A stretch of DNA of 64,000 nucleotides from Pelobates cultripes (lineage: Eukaryota > Chordata > Amphibia > Anura > Pelobatidae). Below, in pieces: positions 41,691 to 53,015 of the stretch (positions are counted from its first letter, which is position 1; the number at the start of each line of letters is the position of its first letter). The stretch covers positions 287,864,672 through 287,928,671 of the forward strand of contig OW240914.1 of NCBI GenBank assembly GCA_933207985.1, read 5' to 3'. A program made the position numbers and the translations under genes. The notes beneath the pieces were generated by a model. The model searched no databases and was not told the origin of the DNA. It worked only from the letters and a program-made list of their open reading frames with translations.

Positions 41691-44216
41691 TTTGATTCGA
41701 ATTTACTACATCGGTCACTTGTAATATTGATTCATACCTACAACACTTGTTACCCAAATCTAAGTGATAGAAAACAGATTGATATTTTCTACACTAGAAA
41801 CTACCAGATAACAAGTTGCTATATTTAAACAAGTTTTCAATAGTTAAGAGGTACTTAAACAATATTGTAATTCTGGGGCAATACCCTCACAAGATAAACT
41901 GAGAGGTCAGTTTATAGGGAAAACTGTTGCCTGGATACAATTCTAAAACAATTTCCATATGTCCTTTGCAGACTTTACATGCTGGAAAAACACAGGTGCC
42001 AACTGCTGTGGCTTTCTGCAGTGTGCATACCGGCAAGGAGGATAGGGTTGAGCAGTGGGTGGAAGATGATGTGGAGGATGATGAGGTCCTAGACCCCACA
42101 TGGAATCAAGGTCATGCGAGTGACGTGTGCACTTTGGAGGAAGAGGCGCTGTTCGCACAGAGGCACCAGCACAGCATAAGAGGGAGCAGGGTGCAAAAGT
42201 GGAGCGGCCGTCCCCTAGCACTCGTCGGCATGTATTAGCTCGAGAATTACCAGTTATCCAAATAATACATGTAGCAATTAAAGGATCCATAATTGAGTTG
42301 AGCGAACCCTGACTGCAAAGTTCGGGTTCGTACCAGATTTAATGATCCATTCGTAGTTTCACAGTCATGTGGGCAGTCCGGTGACCAGGACCCAGACACT
42401 GTCTGGGTGGCAGTCGGACGACCGGGACTCAATATGCCTGATGTTGAAGTTAGGAGTCACAATGTGGAATGGATTAGCAGGGTCTGGTGCAGGGTAAACA
42501 CACGCCCCCTGGTGTTGAGCACCAGTGTTTGTGTGGCCACATACCATGACCCTGATGCAGCTTCAGTAAAAAGAGTACTGGATACCAGAAGCCATCACCA
42601 GACTGATCCGCAACGCGGAACAGGATGTGACATTCACTGTAGCGGCTGTGCGCGCTTTTGGCGCTCTCACCCTGCTGCGGCTCACCTGTCTGCACTGCAG
42701 TGTAACTTCGGCCTTCCTGCTCACTACCTCATGAGACTGTGCGAACAGCAGCAGGCGATAGTGGAATTTCAGCTGCAGCATGCACGGGTCAGTGGATCTG
42801 CACCAGACTTCCCTCCAATTGATCAGAGTTAAAGGATTTCAAGTGGACTCATTACAATTACAGGGCCTCTAAAGAGTCCTGTATCGTTATTTGTTGTCAC
42901 TACCTTCCCGCATCGGGAGTGGGTCATTTGCACGCCTGCTGCCTTCCTTGCATGTGGTAGCCGTTTCTCAGGGTCCCTGTACGGAATGGAACCCTGATTC
43001 CCCATTACCCAGGGTCACCATGGTAGGCGCAGAAACTGGCATCGAAAGTTGATATGGATGACATCCAAATGCAAAGTCGCCGTCAAGGGGATGTGCGACT
43101 GGCTCGAGGTTCTCTAGAGTCAACAAAGTGCCTGCACAACTATAATGTCAACAGCTACTCTGTGGAACAGAGTTGTCTTTTTTTATATGTCCCAATATTT
43201 TGGGGGCTACCCCAATAAAAAAATATATATATATAAAAACAGTGTTGGCTACCTTATTCTCCTCCTCCACCGCCGCTTCCACTCACACCGCCACAGTCAC
43301 CGCCTCCTCAACCTATGGGTCACTTAGTATAAACTATGTACACAATAGCAGAGGCTTATGAAGGCCTTTTCTGCATGCATCAGGAGTTGAGCATTTCTCC
43401 ATGCATCAGGGCCGCAAGAAATGCACCGCAGGCCGCAAAAATTCTTTTTTTGTATGTCCCAATATTTTGGGGGCTACCTCAATTAAAATAAAAAATAGAT
43501 ATATATAAACAGTGTTGGCTATCTCATCCTCCTCGCTTCCACCTACACCGCCACGGTCAAAACATCCTCAACCTATGGGTCACTTAATAAAAACTATATA
43601 CACAATAGCAGAGGCTTGTGAAGACCTTTTCTCCATGCATCAGGAGTTAAGCTCAATTTGAACAGTGAAAGAGAATACCCTGCACTCCAACCCTCTCTCA
43701 AATGGATAATTCTGGTGATCCTCCTGACAGCCATGCTTTAGATTTTGATTTATGTTCTTCCAAAGCTAAAATCAAAGATTCCATCTAGTGCTATTTTATG
43801 GCTCAGCTGTATTTTTAATTTGTATGTTATTTTAAGTGATTTCCCTATCCACATTTGTTTGCAGGGCACTTGTCCTACTCTTACCCCCATTTTACTTCCT
43901 TTGCAGCTCTCTAGCCCTTTCCAGGAGTTTTAGAGGCATTTTTGTGCCCAAAAGTTCAGGTCCCCATTGACTTCAATGGGGTTCGGGTTCAGGGTCAAGT
44001 TTGGGGTCAAGTTCGAGCCCGAAACCAAACTTTTTTCAAAGTTCGGCCGAACCCGCCGGACCCGAACATCCAGGTGTCCGATCAACTCTAGTGTATGAAG
44101 TTATGGACTTCAGACTATGCACTGACTGTAGACTGTGAGGCACACAGTCAAAGTCAACAACATCACTCAATCACTGATCCATCCAAAAACACTGAACAAT
44201 AATATCGAGATGATAG
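41690..44216. other. probable DNA-element remnant with internal duplication
   Basis: Two short plus-strand frames (41927-42238, acidic; 42407-42832) have no domain I recognise. A GAGCGAACCC...GTTCGGGTTCG block at about 42300 and an AAGTTCGGCCGAACCCGCCGG block near 44040 are rich in the same GTTCGGGTTC motif, in both orientations. They could be the termini of a DNA transposon, but ends and target duplication cannot be fixed. No confident gene. Confidence 0.3.
43186..43651. repeat. two-copy ~261-bp tandem duplication
   Basis: CCCAATATTTTGGGGGCTACC ... CAGTGTTGGCTA ... CTCAACCTATGGGTCACTTA ... ATAGCAGAGGCTT ... GCATCAGGAGTT occurs at 43186-43391 and again at 43447-43651 with about 15% differences. 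Copies contain a TCC-rich trinucleotide run that differs in length. Confidence 0.85.
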
Positions 44217-44705
44217 TGTCAGGATTACAGAATGATCCAGCACGTAGAATTGTGTAACACAGAGGACTGATAGATAACATATACTGGACCTTAGAATGGC
44301 CAGACTAATGTACCAAAGAATAGTCAGGAAAAGCCGAGGTCAAGGGAAACAGAAAGAGACACAACGATAAGGAAAAGCCAGGAGTCAGGGATGCCAGAAA
44401 ACAGGGAAGTCAAAAACAATGCCAAAGTCAAATAACCAGAATTACCAGAATCAATAACGCGCTCTCGGACAACCACAAGGGAAACCAAGACAGGGCAATG
44501 AGCAGGATGAGAACTGGGCCTAAATAACCCTACTATAGATCTGATAGTCTGTGACCGGCCTTTGACCCCAAAGGCAGTTTCCATTTGCATAATTGCTGCT
44601 CAGCATTAACCCTTCTGTGGATTTGGTTGCTGCTCGGCACAACTTTTCCTGTGTGGACAGTAAATGTCATTAACCACATTTTTATAAGCGGATGAATACG
44701 TGACA
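44217..44705 (-). mobile_element. 3' LTR of the chromovirus
   Basis: 489 bp, TGTCAGGATT...ACGTGACA on the plus strand, so on the minus strand it starts TGTCACG just after a G-rich tract (CAGGTGGGGGGGTAA) that serves as polypurine tract. TG...CA ends with TGTCA/TGACA inverted termini. No matching 5' LTR exists beyond 48793, so the element is 5'-truncated. Confidence 0.75.
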
Positions 44706-45539
44706 TTACCCCCCCACCTGAAGAACGCACACCGGGCGGGCAGGACCAGGCTTGAGAGGAAATTTGGTGTGAAAATAGTGAATCTTGTGGCCAGCATGTA
44801 TATCAGATGCCGGAACCCAAGAACGATCGGCTGGTCCATAGCCTTTCCAATCCACCAAGTACTGTAAAGTGCCCCGAGAAAACCTGGAATCAATTATGGA
44901 AGAGACCTCATACTCTCCCTCTCCCTGTCCAGAAACAACTAAGGGAGGAGGGGAGACACTTGAGACAGTATATTTATTGCAAACAAGAAGTTTGAGCAAG
45001 GACACATGAAAGGTATTAGGAATTTTCAAGGAGGCCGGAAGGGCCAGAGAGTACGCAACAGGATCGATCCTATGAAGGACACGAAAAAGTCCAAGGAACC
45101 TAGGAGCAAATTTCATGCTAGGGACTTTCAGCATGATGTTACGAGAAGATAACCAAACCCTCTCACCCACTTGGTAAACAGGGTTGGCACCTCGACGTGT
45201 ATCAGCAAAATTCTTGAAACAGTCAGCAACAGTAACCAGAGCAGATTGAACTTTAACCCAGGTATCACAGATGGAAGCCAGATGGTCGTCCAAAGCAGGA
45301 ATAGCCGTATCAGAAAAAACAGCCGGTAGGACAGTAGGATGCCGGCCATTATTATACCCAGAGTAGTCATAGTCTGCATTGTTACTAGCAAGCTCGGCCC
45401 ATGGTAATAATTCGGACCAATTGTCTTGAGTGCTATTAACCAAACAACGCAAGTATGACTCCAAACACTGGTTAGCCCTCTCAGCTGTACCATTAGTCTG
45501 GGGGTGGTAAGAGGATGAAAAAGACAATGCAATCCCCAA
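44706..45539 (-). pseudogene. chromovirus integrase C-terminus with chromodomain
   Basis: A 278-codon minus-strand frame following a TAA that separates it from the integrase core. It begins in the catalytic core with the last catalytic Glu (YHPQTNGTAERANQ). Then come the GPY/F-like region (FAPRFLGLFRVL ... YSLALP) and a chromodomain near the C-terminus (YEVSSIIDSRFSRGTLQYLVDWKGYG, SWVPASDI). Chromodomains guide Ty3/gypsy integration toward modified histones and define chromoviruses. The frame is open to the polypurine tract. Confidence 0.88.
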
Positions 45540-46445
45540 TTACTTATTGAAAGCCCTCCAAAACCGAGATACAAACTGAGAACCTTTATTAGATACAATA
45601 TTGTGAGGAATGCCATGCAGACGGACAATCTCACGTATAAAGATCAGTTCTAGGTCTTGAGATGATGATAATTTCTTGAGAGGGATGAAGTGAGCCATTT
45701 TAGAAAAATGGTCAACAACCATGGGAATAGTGGTATAACCATTAGAACTTCGAAGTTCTACAATGAAATCCATGGACAAGTGGGACCATGGGACCTCAGG
45801 AACGGGAAGAGGTTGTAACAAGCCACAAGGGAGTTTATGAGGTACTTTGGAGACTGCACAAACAGAACAAACCTGCACATACTCGTTAACATCCTTCCTG
45901 AGGGAATCTCACCAGAATGACCTCATGATAGCAGAAGTGGATTTATTAATACCTGGGTGACCAGCAGACACATTATCGTGAAACACCTTCATGATATTAA
46001 CCCTTTCTCCCAATGGAACAAACAATTTGTCCTGAGGTTTACCACACGGCACCTGAGACTGAGCCTCCATGATGGAGCCAAGAAGTGGAGAGGACAATGA
46101 AAGGATAGTGGAAGCAATGATACATTCAAGGGGGATGATATGGGACTTTTCTTGCTCTTGTATAGACTCTGTATCAAACTGTCTGGATAAGACATCAGCC
46201 TTGACGTTTTTCGAACCAGATCTATAAGTAATAAGAAAATTAAAGCGAGAAAGGAACAGAGACCACCTTTCTTGTCTAGAAGACAATCGTTTAGCATCTC
46301 CTATGTAATCCAGGTTTTTGTGATCAGTAATGATCAAAAGGAGGTCCTTGGAACCCTCTAAAAGATGTCGCCACTCCTTGAGAGCTAGAATAATGGCCAA
46401 CAATTCCCTATTGCCAATTTCATAATTGCGCTCGGCAGGAGACAA
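45540..46445 (-). pseudogene. chromovirus RNase H and integrase core, broken
   Basis: RNase H (46445-45930): LSPAERNYEIGNRELLAI, ITDHKNLDYI, VKADVLSRQF. A TGA (about 45910) interrupts the link to the integrase zinc region (VQVCSVCAVSK). The DDE core follows: the first Asp in SMDFIVEL is intact, but the second catalytic position reads VSNKGSQF, Asn in place of the usual Asp. A TAA at 45540 then cuts the frame. No functional integrase can be made from this copy. Confidence 0.85.
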
Positions 46446-47250
46446 CTTTCTAGAGAAAGTGGATGCAATGGAGTATCCTGGCTCTCCCTCTGGGAGAGAA
46501 CTGCCCCTACCCCTGTCTCTGATGCATCAACTTCCAGTATGAAAGGTTTACTGGTGTCAGGATGTATCAATATGTTGGTGGAGGAAAACCGCTGTTTGAG
46601 AGTTTCAAAGGCTTCTATAGCCTCCTTAGACCATATCGTACTGCTAACCCCCTTGCGTGTCAAATTGGTGATGGGGGCTATTACTGAAGAAAATCCCTTT
46701 ATAAACCTTCTGTAATAATTGACAAAACCAATGAACCTTTGAATGGCTTTCAACCCAGTGGGTAAAGGCCATTGTAGAACCGATTCCAGCTTTTTAGGAT
46801 CCATCTGAAACCCCGAGGCAGAGATATTATATCCCAAAAACTGTACTTCAGATTGGTCAAAGGTGCATTTTTCTAATTTACAATAACGTTGATTCTTTAA
46901 CAAGGTCTGCAGAACTTGTCTAACGTGATCGTGGTGAGTCTGAATCTCAGGAGAATGAATAAGGATATCATCCAGATAGACCAAGACAAACGGGTAAATG
47001 TAATCCCTGAGTACATCATTTATGAAATCTTGGAAAACCACTGGAGCATTGCACATCCTGAATGGCATTACTAGATATTCATAGTGTCCACTTCTGGTAT
47101 TAAATGCAGTCTTCCACTCGTGGTTTTCCTTGATTCTCACTAAATTGTAAGCATTTCTAAGATCAAGCTTAGTGAATACTTTAGCACCTTGGAGTCTATC
47201 AAATAATTCAGCAATAAGAGGAATGGGGTAGGTTGTTCTTAATGGTGATT
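46385..47250 (-). pseudogene. chromovirus reverse transcriptase, frameshifted at the 3' side
   Basis: Open through the palm: LDLRNAYNLVRI (motif A), MPFRMCNAPVVFQDFIND (motif B) and VLVYLDDILIHS (motif C, YLDD). Then the connection and the start of RNase H (VDASETGVGAVLSQ). The frame slips at about 46450-46490, so the rest of RNase H is read in another frame. A TGA near 47272 and a frameshift near 47225 separate it from the protease frame. Family: Ty3/gypsy chromovirus. Confidence 0.88.
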
Positions 47251-47273
47251 TTGTTCAATGCCCTGTAATCGAT

Positions 47274-48179
47274 TCATGGGCGCAAATCACTGTCCTTTTT
47301 AGATACAAAAAAGAATCCTGCCACAGCAGGCGAGGATGATTTTCGTATGTGGCCTTTATTAAATGAATCCTTAATATATTCCTCCATTACTCTACTCTCC
47401 TGAGGTGACAGAACATTCAAAATACACCTTTCATAGCAATCCTTACCCCATTCTAATATTTCCCCATTAGCCCAGTCAATATGAGGGTTATGCTTGTTAA
47501 GCCATGGAAAGCCTAATATGATCGGACAGGAAGGGGATGCAATAACCTGAAATGTAATCTCTTCCTTATGTAAGGCACCAATGGACAAATTAATGGGTAA
47601 GGTTTTGTGTGTAATCAATGGTGGTGAGAGTGGTCTCCCATCAATAGCTCCAACAGCTAGGGGTGATAGTCTCTCCTTGATAGGTATAGTATTACCTTTA
47701 ACAAACTGAACGTCGATGAAGTTTCCAGCGGCAGCTGAATCCATCGGAGCTTTGCATGAAAAGTTCTTCTTTTCAAAAGCAATAGGAATATCAAGGAGAA
47801 ACCTATTTTTATCCATTCCAGAGGACGTTTCCATTACACCTAAGACCTGTCCCCTTAAGGTGCTGTAATTTTCCGCATGTATGGGACAATTGTTTCTCAT
47901 ATGTCCTTTTCTACCGTAGTATAGACATAGGCCTTCTTTTCTCCTATATTGTCTTTCTGCTTCTGACAGTCTAGTGACCCCCAACTGCATGAGTTCGGGT
48001 TCGGACTGTACAGGAAATTCAGGGACAATAGGCTTGGAGAACTGGGGTGCTGAAGGCATATTCATGTGTCTGATATTGTTTCTAGTAGCTTCTCTGGTTC
48101 TCAATCTATTATCAATTTGCATGACAAAAGTGATAAATTCATTAAGTTTTTTTGGGTAAGTCTTTGGCGGCAATCTCAT
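47274..48179 (-). pseudogene. chromovirus Gag C-terminus and protease, mutated
   Basis: Contains the zinc knuckle as CLYYGRKGHMRNNC, where the second Cys of C-x2-C is Tyr, so zinc binding should fail. The aspartic protease motif reads MDSAAAGNFID, Ala replacing the Gly of the D-S/T-G signature. The downstream flap and hydrophobic-Gly region (IILGFPWLNKHNP) and the RT linker (GHIRKSSSPAVAGFFFVSKKDSDLRP) are good matches to the family. Frame broken on both sides. Confidence 0.87.
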
Positions 48180-48205
48180 CTAGCATAGTTTCAGATAGTC
48201 CCTTT

Positions 48206-48793
48206 TTAAATGCAGAGATTAAACCCACTATTAGTCCAGTCTACCTCGGAAGCTAGGGTACGAAATTCTATGGCATACTCCGAGATAGGCCGATTCCCTT
48301 GTCTGATATGCATCAGGGCAGTAGAGGTGTCTTCCTCCCTGCCTAATAGTTCAAACGTAAGTTTAAATTCCGTAATAAACTCCTGGTAATTGTGTGCCAC
48401 ACTCCTATTACTCTCCCATAATGGATTGGCCCAAGCTAAAGCTTTACCTTTTAATTGATTCATCAGGTAACCAATTTTAGCTCTGTCTGTGGGAAAAGAT
48501 CCCGGTGAGGCCGCAAAATTATACTCTATTTGGTTAAGGAATCCCCAGCATTCTTGGAAATTGCCATCAAAATGCAGAGGAGGAGATAGAGAGATAGTTG
48601 GTGCCTTGTATAATATTGGCGGAGGTACACAAGGCTGAGGTGAGACAGAAGGAGCAGCCGCAGGTTGCAGATGCGCTGTACGAGTAAAAAGCGTACTGAA
48701 AGCCTTGAGCAGGGCCCTTAGCACCCTCTGTTCCCATATGTTCATTGTGTCTTGTTGCAAATAGTTGTTTGTTAGTCCACCTATACAGTGCAT
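48206..48793 (-). pseudogene. chromovirus Gag capsid region
   Basis: 196 codons on the minus strand. After a Pro-rich segment comes the Ty3/gypsy capsid core: PPLHFDGNFQECWGFLNQIE, MNQLKGKALAWANPLWES and ISEYAIEFRTLASEVDW. The match with the family is clear. It runs out at its 5' end into an AAT microsatellite with no leader, PBS or LTR, so the element was truncated there. A frameshift at about 48190 separates it from the zinc-knuckle part. Confidence 0.87.
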
Positions 48794-48795
48794 TA

Positions 48796-48832
48796 TAAAT
48801 AATAATAATAATAATAATAAATAATAATAATT
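48796..48832. repeat. (AAT)n microsatellite
   Basis: About 12 AAT units at the 5' truncation point of the chromovirus. Confidence 0.92.
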
Positions 48833-48839
48833 GATTAAC

Positions 48840-49560
48840 CATCATTTGGACTACATCAGTCCAATCTTGCTGCTGTACAATAAAATGTATGCATTGCTGG
48901 ACTGTTGGTGTATATTGCTTTAATTGTATTTTTTTAACATCCTGGCACCATAATAACTAAAGTGCACTGTTCTGGTCATGGTGCTAGGAGTGCACTCCAT
49001 ATCAGTAGTTCTTAAACCCATTTGCTAATTGTCTCATGAGGTATAAAAGGGCACTAGTGATCACTTTGTCTATCTATACAGTATTAGTGAAACATTAGAA
49101 GAAGTGACCAGTACTTTTCAGGAGCACTAGTATTAGGTAAGTATTAGGCTGAGAACTCCTCACTTGCTCTCCAGCGCTGAACCCTGCACTGCCAGGCTAC
49201 ACTCAATAAAGATAGAGCTCCAGCTCTCATAGGAAAAATGATTGTGATCAGTGGCCATCGCTGAGTGGTCTCTAGGTTAGTTGCTTGTCAAACCTTTCAT
49301 TTAGCAAACCGTTTAACACTATGGCTACTCTACTACTGTTTCTGGCACCATCACCACAAGTACCGTGCACTAATATGATTGTGGTGCTTGGACTAATGTA
49401 TACTTTTTTTTTTTTCAATCATGAAAGTCAATTAGGAAAATCAATATCTGCTTGACAGACAGCTGCATAATTTGGTACGCTTATGTGCGATTGCCATATT
49501 TAAGGATACCTAGTCTGACTAGGATACATTTATCTGGTATTTTATAAGTTGCAATAACAG
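48840..49560. other. unassigned segment
   Basis: No ORF or terminal repeat recognised. A poly-T (49407-49418) and a CTCACTTGCTCTCCAGCGCTG...CAATAAAGATAGAGC stretch are visible but not diagnostic. Confidence 0.35.
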
Positions 49561-49564
49561 CTAA

Positions 49565-50160
49565 ACATCATTACATAGAAACATAGAATGTAACGGCAGA
49601 TAAGAACCATTTGGCCCATCTAGTCTGCCCAATTTTTTTAAATACTTTCATTAGTCCCTGTGAAAGCAAGAAGGATATTCCATGCCTCTACTACCCTCTC
49701 AGTAAAGTAATACTTCCTGATATTATTTTTAAACCTTTGTCCCTCTAATTTAACACTATGTCCTCTTGTTGTGGTAGTTTTTCTTCTTTTAAATATAGTC
49801 TCCTCCTTTACTGTGTTGATTCCCTTTATGTATTTAAATGTTTCTATCATATCCCCCCGTCTTGTCTTTCCTCCAAGCTATACATGTTAAGATCCTTTAA
49901 CCTTTCCCTGTAAGTTTTATCCTGCAATCCATGAACCAGTTTAGTAGCCCTTCTCTGAACTCTCTCTAAAGTATCAATATCCTTCTGGAGATACGGTCTC
50001 CAGTACTGCGTACAATACTCCAAGTGAGGTCTCACCAGTGTTCTGTACAATGGCATGAACACTTCCCTCTTTCTACTACTAATACCTCTCCCTATACAAC
50101 CAAGCATTCTGCTAGCATTTCCTGATGGACCATGATAATCTGCTCTGTGATTTATAGTAC
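49565..50160 (-). pseudogene. CR1/L2-type LINE, 3' end of ORF2
   Basis: Minus strand, 5'-truncated. The two frames together cover the C-terminal RT domain: an ASRMLGCIGRGISSRKREV start, LYRTLVRPHLEYCTQYWRP, DIDTLERVQRRATKLVHGL, a frameshift at about 49855, then MIETFKYIKGINTV, TTTTRGHSVKLE and YYFTERVVEAWN. It ends near 49565 with the GCCCAATTTTTT / GGCCCATCTAGTCTG tail and a short CATAGAAACATAGAATG repeat typical of such LINE 3' ends. Strong 5' truncation is normal for target-primed retrotransposition. Confidence 0.85.
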
Positions 50161-50860
50161 TAACAAGCATGTGTTCTTCACTGGTAAAACATGTATAAAT
50201 AAAGATACACAAGACTGGTGAGTGGGTGAGAGGAAGACATATTATTAAATGGAACATTACTATATCCTGTAACAATATATTTTATTCAGTATATTTGAAA
50301 AAAGGGCCCCCTTTATAAATGTATAAACATATTTTTTTTTTTTAGGTGTAATCAAGGGAACACCTATAAACATGACAAATATTACTGACACGTTGATACA
50401 TAGTAAATACTAGCAATCTCCAGAAATCTTTTGTTCTGCAACAGCAACATTTTTAAAAACTTACAGAATTTGGGTGTGTCATTAATTACACTAATTGTCG
50501 CAGGCGTTTGCATCGAGCCCAAATTGTGAAATATAGGTGCAGAAATTTGTAATAAGGCATGTATCACAGCTAAGCTATAATTAAAAATAACTATACAAAT
50601 GTATTTTATAATTTATTCTGTCACATGTACTTCAAGACCTCTTCTAAAACAAACGTATAAAATGAAAACATTGCTACATTGAAAATTAGTAACTGATTTA
50701 TTATAATTATCTAGTAATTTTAAAACTCTAACCCTTTGGTTGAATTTGAAAGGTAGTATATAGAAAAATATTTCAAACCAAATTAGACAATAGATGTAGG
50801 TAGTAGGATTAGTGAGCAGTGCCTGTGAAAGAATTCCCACGCTCAGAGCGATATGGAGGA
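50161..50860. other. AT-rich unassigned DNA
   Basis: No supported ORF or element end. Poly-T at about 50331-50343. Confidence 0.35.
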
Positions 50861-51553
50861 GGGAAGGAAAAAGACACGGATATAGTGTAGTATATTGAGA
50901 TCTTAAGTGATGGTAAATGAAGGGAAAGGAATTGCACTTACAATTTTCTGGAGCCTATACTGAGCTCCAGATATGTGCGCCTGGATGGTACAATCCCTGC
51001 CTATAGATATGTAGATGGTCCTTGGATGTCCTCAAAAAGGGGGTCTCCAGTGGTGGTAGGGTATATCTCCTTTCCAATGACAGTAGGCCGAATAATTGGT
51101 GATATATAAAAAGGATAAAAACACAAAATAGTGCTCTCTGGATAATACAAAATAAAATGATTTAAAAAATGGAGTTATACTCACAAGTGAAGAGCAAATA
51201 GGATATTGCTCAATATATGTAGGCATAGGTGGTATGATCCCCACCAAGGATATCACTCCTCGAGTCCTCCAGTGGGGGTATTGGAGAGAGTAAAATGAAT
51301 TATATTATAAAATAAAATAGAATAAAAAGGATAGGCTTGGAGGCTCCAATAGCATAAATGAGCTATCTTTATTGGAGATAATAAAATAGTAACATAAAAC
51401 AGCTTTAAAAAACACTAACGCGTTTCTCCTGCAAAGAGGCTTTATCAAAGTGTTACAGCAGCAGAGGCCTATCCTGTTTAAATAGTAGATACAATTGATT
51501 ATATCATCACAAGGCATTAGTGACATCATCAATCATGTGATACAGAAAACATA
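50861..51553 (-). mobile_element. PLE-type terminal module, minus strand
   Basis: Read on the minus strand: a TTTAAACAGGATAGGCC segment, a hammerhead-like core (51454-51411), then CTCCAATAAAGATAGCTC. It contains two copies of a CCTCCAGTGGGGGTA / CTCCAGTGGTGGTAGGG block (51257-51290, 51047-51062), suggesting a partial tandem duplication. No coding frame. The TTAA element starts at 51554. Confidence 0.5.
51411..51454 (-). ncRNA. hammerhead ribozyme motif
   Basis: Stem I is a perfect 6-bp pair, AACACT (51454-51449 on the minus strand) with AGTGTT (51416-51411). The GAAA core is intact at 51426-51423, followed by CGCGTT (stem III ACG/CGU, cleavage base U). The 5' core is TTGATAA as at 18882-18888, so these two sites belong to one sub-type. 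Stem II CCT/AGG. Confidence 0.7.
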
Positions 51554-52953
51554 TTAACCCCTTCAGGGCGGAGTCAATAGTGCACGTTCTGATCAAAACA
51601 AAACGTAAACAAAAACTGGAATTTGCGCTACATGTCTGTTCAACCGTAATTCACCTCTTTCATATTAAATGCACCCACACTTATTATATATCATTTTGTT
51701 CAGGAGAAACAGGGCTTTCATTTCATATTAAATATTTATATATGAAACATAATTTATTATGAATAAAATGTAAAAAACTGTGAAAAAAAGAATTTGTAGT
51801 TCCGCCTCACATTTTAGCTGTAAATGTCATAATACTGTTAGGTTTTACTGCAACAAAATGCACATATTTGTAATCAGCGATGTCTCACGAGTACAACAGT
51901 ACCCCCCATTAACAGGTTTTATGGTGTTTTGGAAAGTTACAGGGTCAAATATAGAACGTTCCATTTTCAAATTGAAATTTGCCAGATTAGTAATGTTACC
52001 TTTGAGACGGTGTCGTAGCCCAGGAATGAGAATTACCCCCATAATGGCATACCATTTGAAAAAGTAGACAATCCAAGGTATTGAACGTGGGGTATGTTTA
52101 GTCTTTTTTAGTAGCCACTTAGTCACAAACACTGGCCAAAGTTAGCGTTTATATTTGTTTTTGTGTGAAAAAAGCAAAAAACTAATATTTGACCAGTGTT
52201 TGTGACTAAGTGGCTACTAAAAATGACTGGACATACCCCATTTGCAATACCTTGGGTTATCTACTTTTGCAAATGGTATGTCATCATGGGGGTAATTCTT
52301 ATTCCTGTGCTACCATACGGTCTCAAAGGCAACATAACCAATCTGGCAAATTTCAATGTCAAAAAAATGAAATGCAAGCCATATATGTGACTCTCTAACT
52401 TTCCAAAACACCATAAAACCTGTACATGGGGGGTACTGTTATTCTCGGGAGACTTCACTAAACACAAATATTAGTGTTTTAAAACAGTAAAACATATTAC
52501 AACAATAATATAGTCCATAAAAGTGCAGTTTGTTTGTAAAAAATGCAAAAAACTTCACTTTTATTTAAAATATCATCATTGTAATACAATTTAACAGTTT
52601 TAAACACTAATATTTGAGTTCAGTGAAGTCTCCCGAGTAAAACCGTACCCCCTATGTACAGGTGTTATGGTGTAATAGTGCTTGCAAATTAAATTCTCTG
52701 CACTTTCTCCCTGTGTTGTCAGGCATGTCAATCAAATTTTAATAAATCAAATCACCTAATTATGTTAAAAGATTACTTAAATATACACGTAGAATTTTAA
52801 TATATATGCATTTATAGGTATTTAAATTCTACGTGTATACTAATGTAATATTTTATGTAATTATATGTATTTATCTATATATATATTTGTGGTTATTTGT
52901 ATTTTATATATAGATATATATATTTAGAATGTCATTCTAAGTGTATTTTGTTA

Positions 52954-52990
<37 letters not shown>
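51554..52990. mobile_element. TTAA element, left half (host of the PLE/DIRS nest)
   Basis: Starts TTAACCCCTTCAGGGCGGAG. The inverted body blocks of the family follow (GTACAACAGTACCCCCCATTAACAGG, GACTAAGTGGCTACTAAAAATGAC, CACAAATATTAGTG), then the AT-rich core with AATTCTACGTG arms and an (AT)n tract at 52961-52990. Orientation is opposite to 15704-17821. The matching other half lies at 62925-63578. Confidence 0.75.
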
Positions 52991-52995
<5 letters not shown>

Positions 52996-53015
52996 TATTT
53001 TTTTAGAAATATAGC

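Noticed and set aside
42407..42832. 141-codon plus-strand frame
   Set aside because: Cys/His content suggested a finger, but spacing fits no known motif and there is no supporting context.
49565..50160. Initial thought that the LINE fragment was a host RT-like gene
   Set aside because: 5' truncation, frameshift and the characteristic LINE 3' tail identify a dead CR1/L2-type copy.
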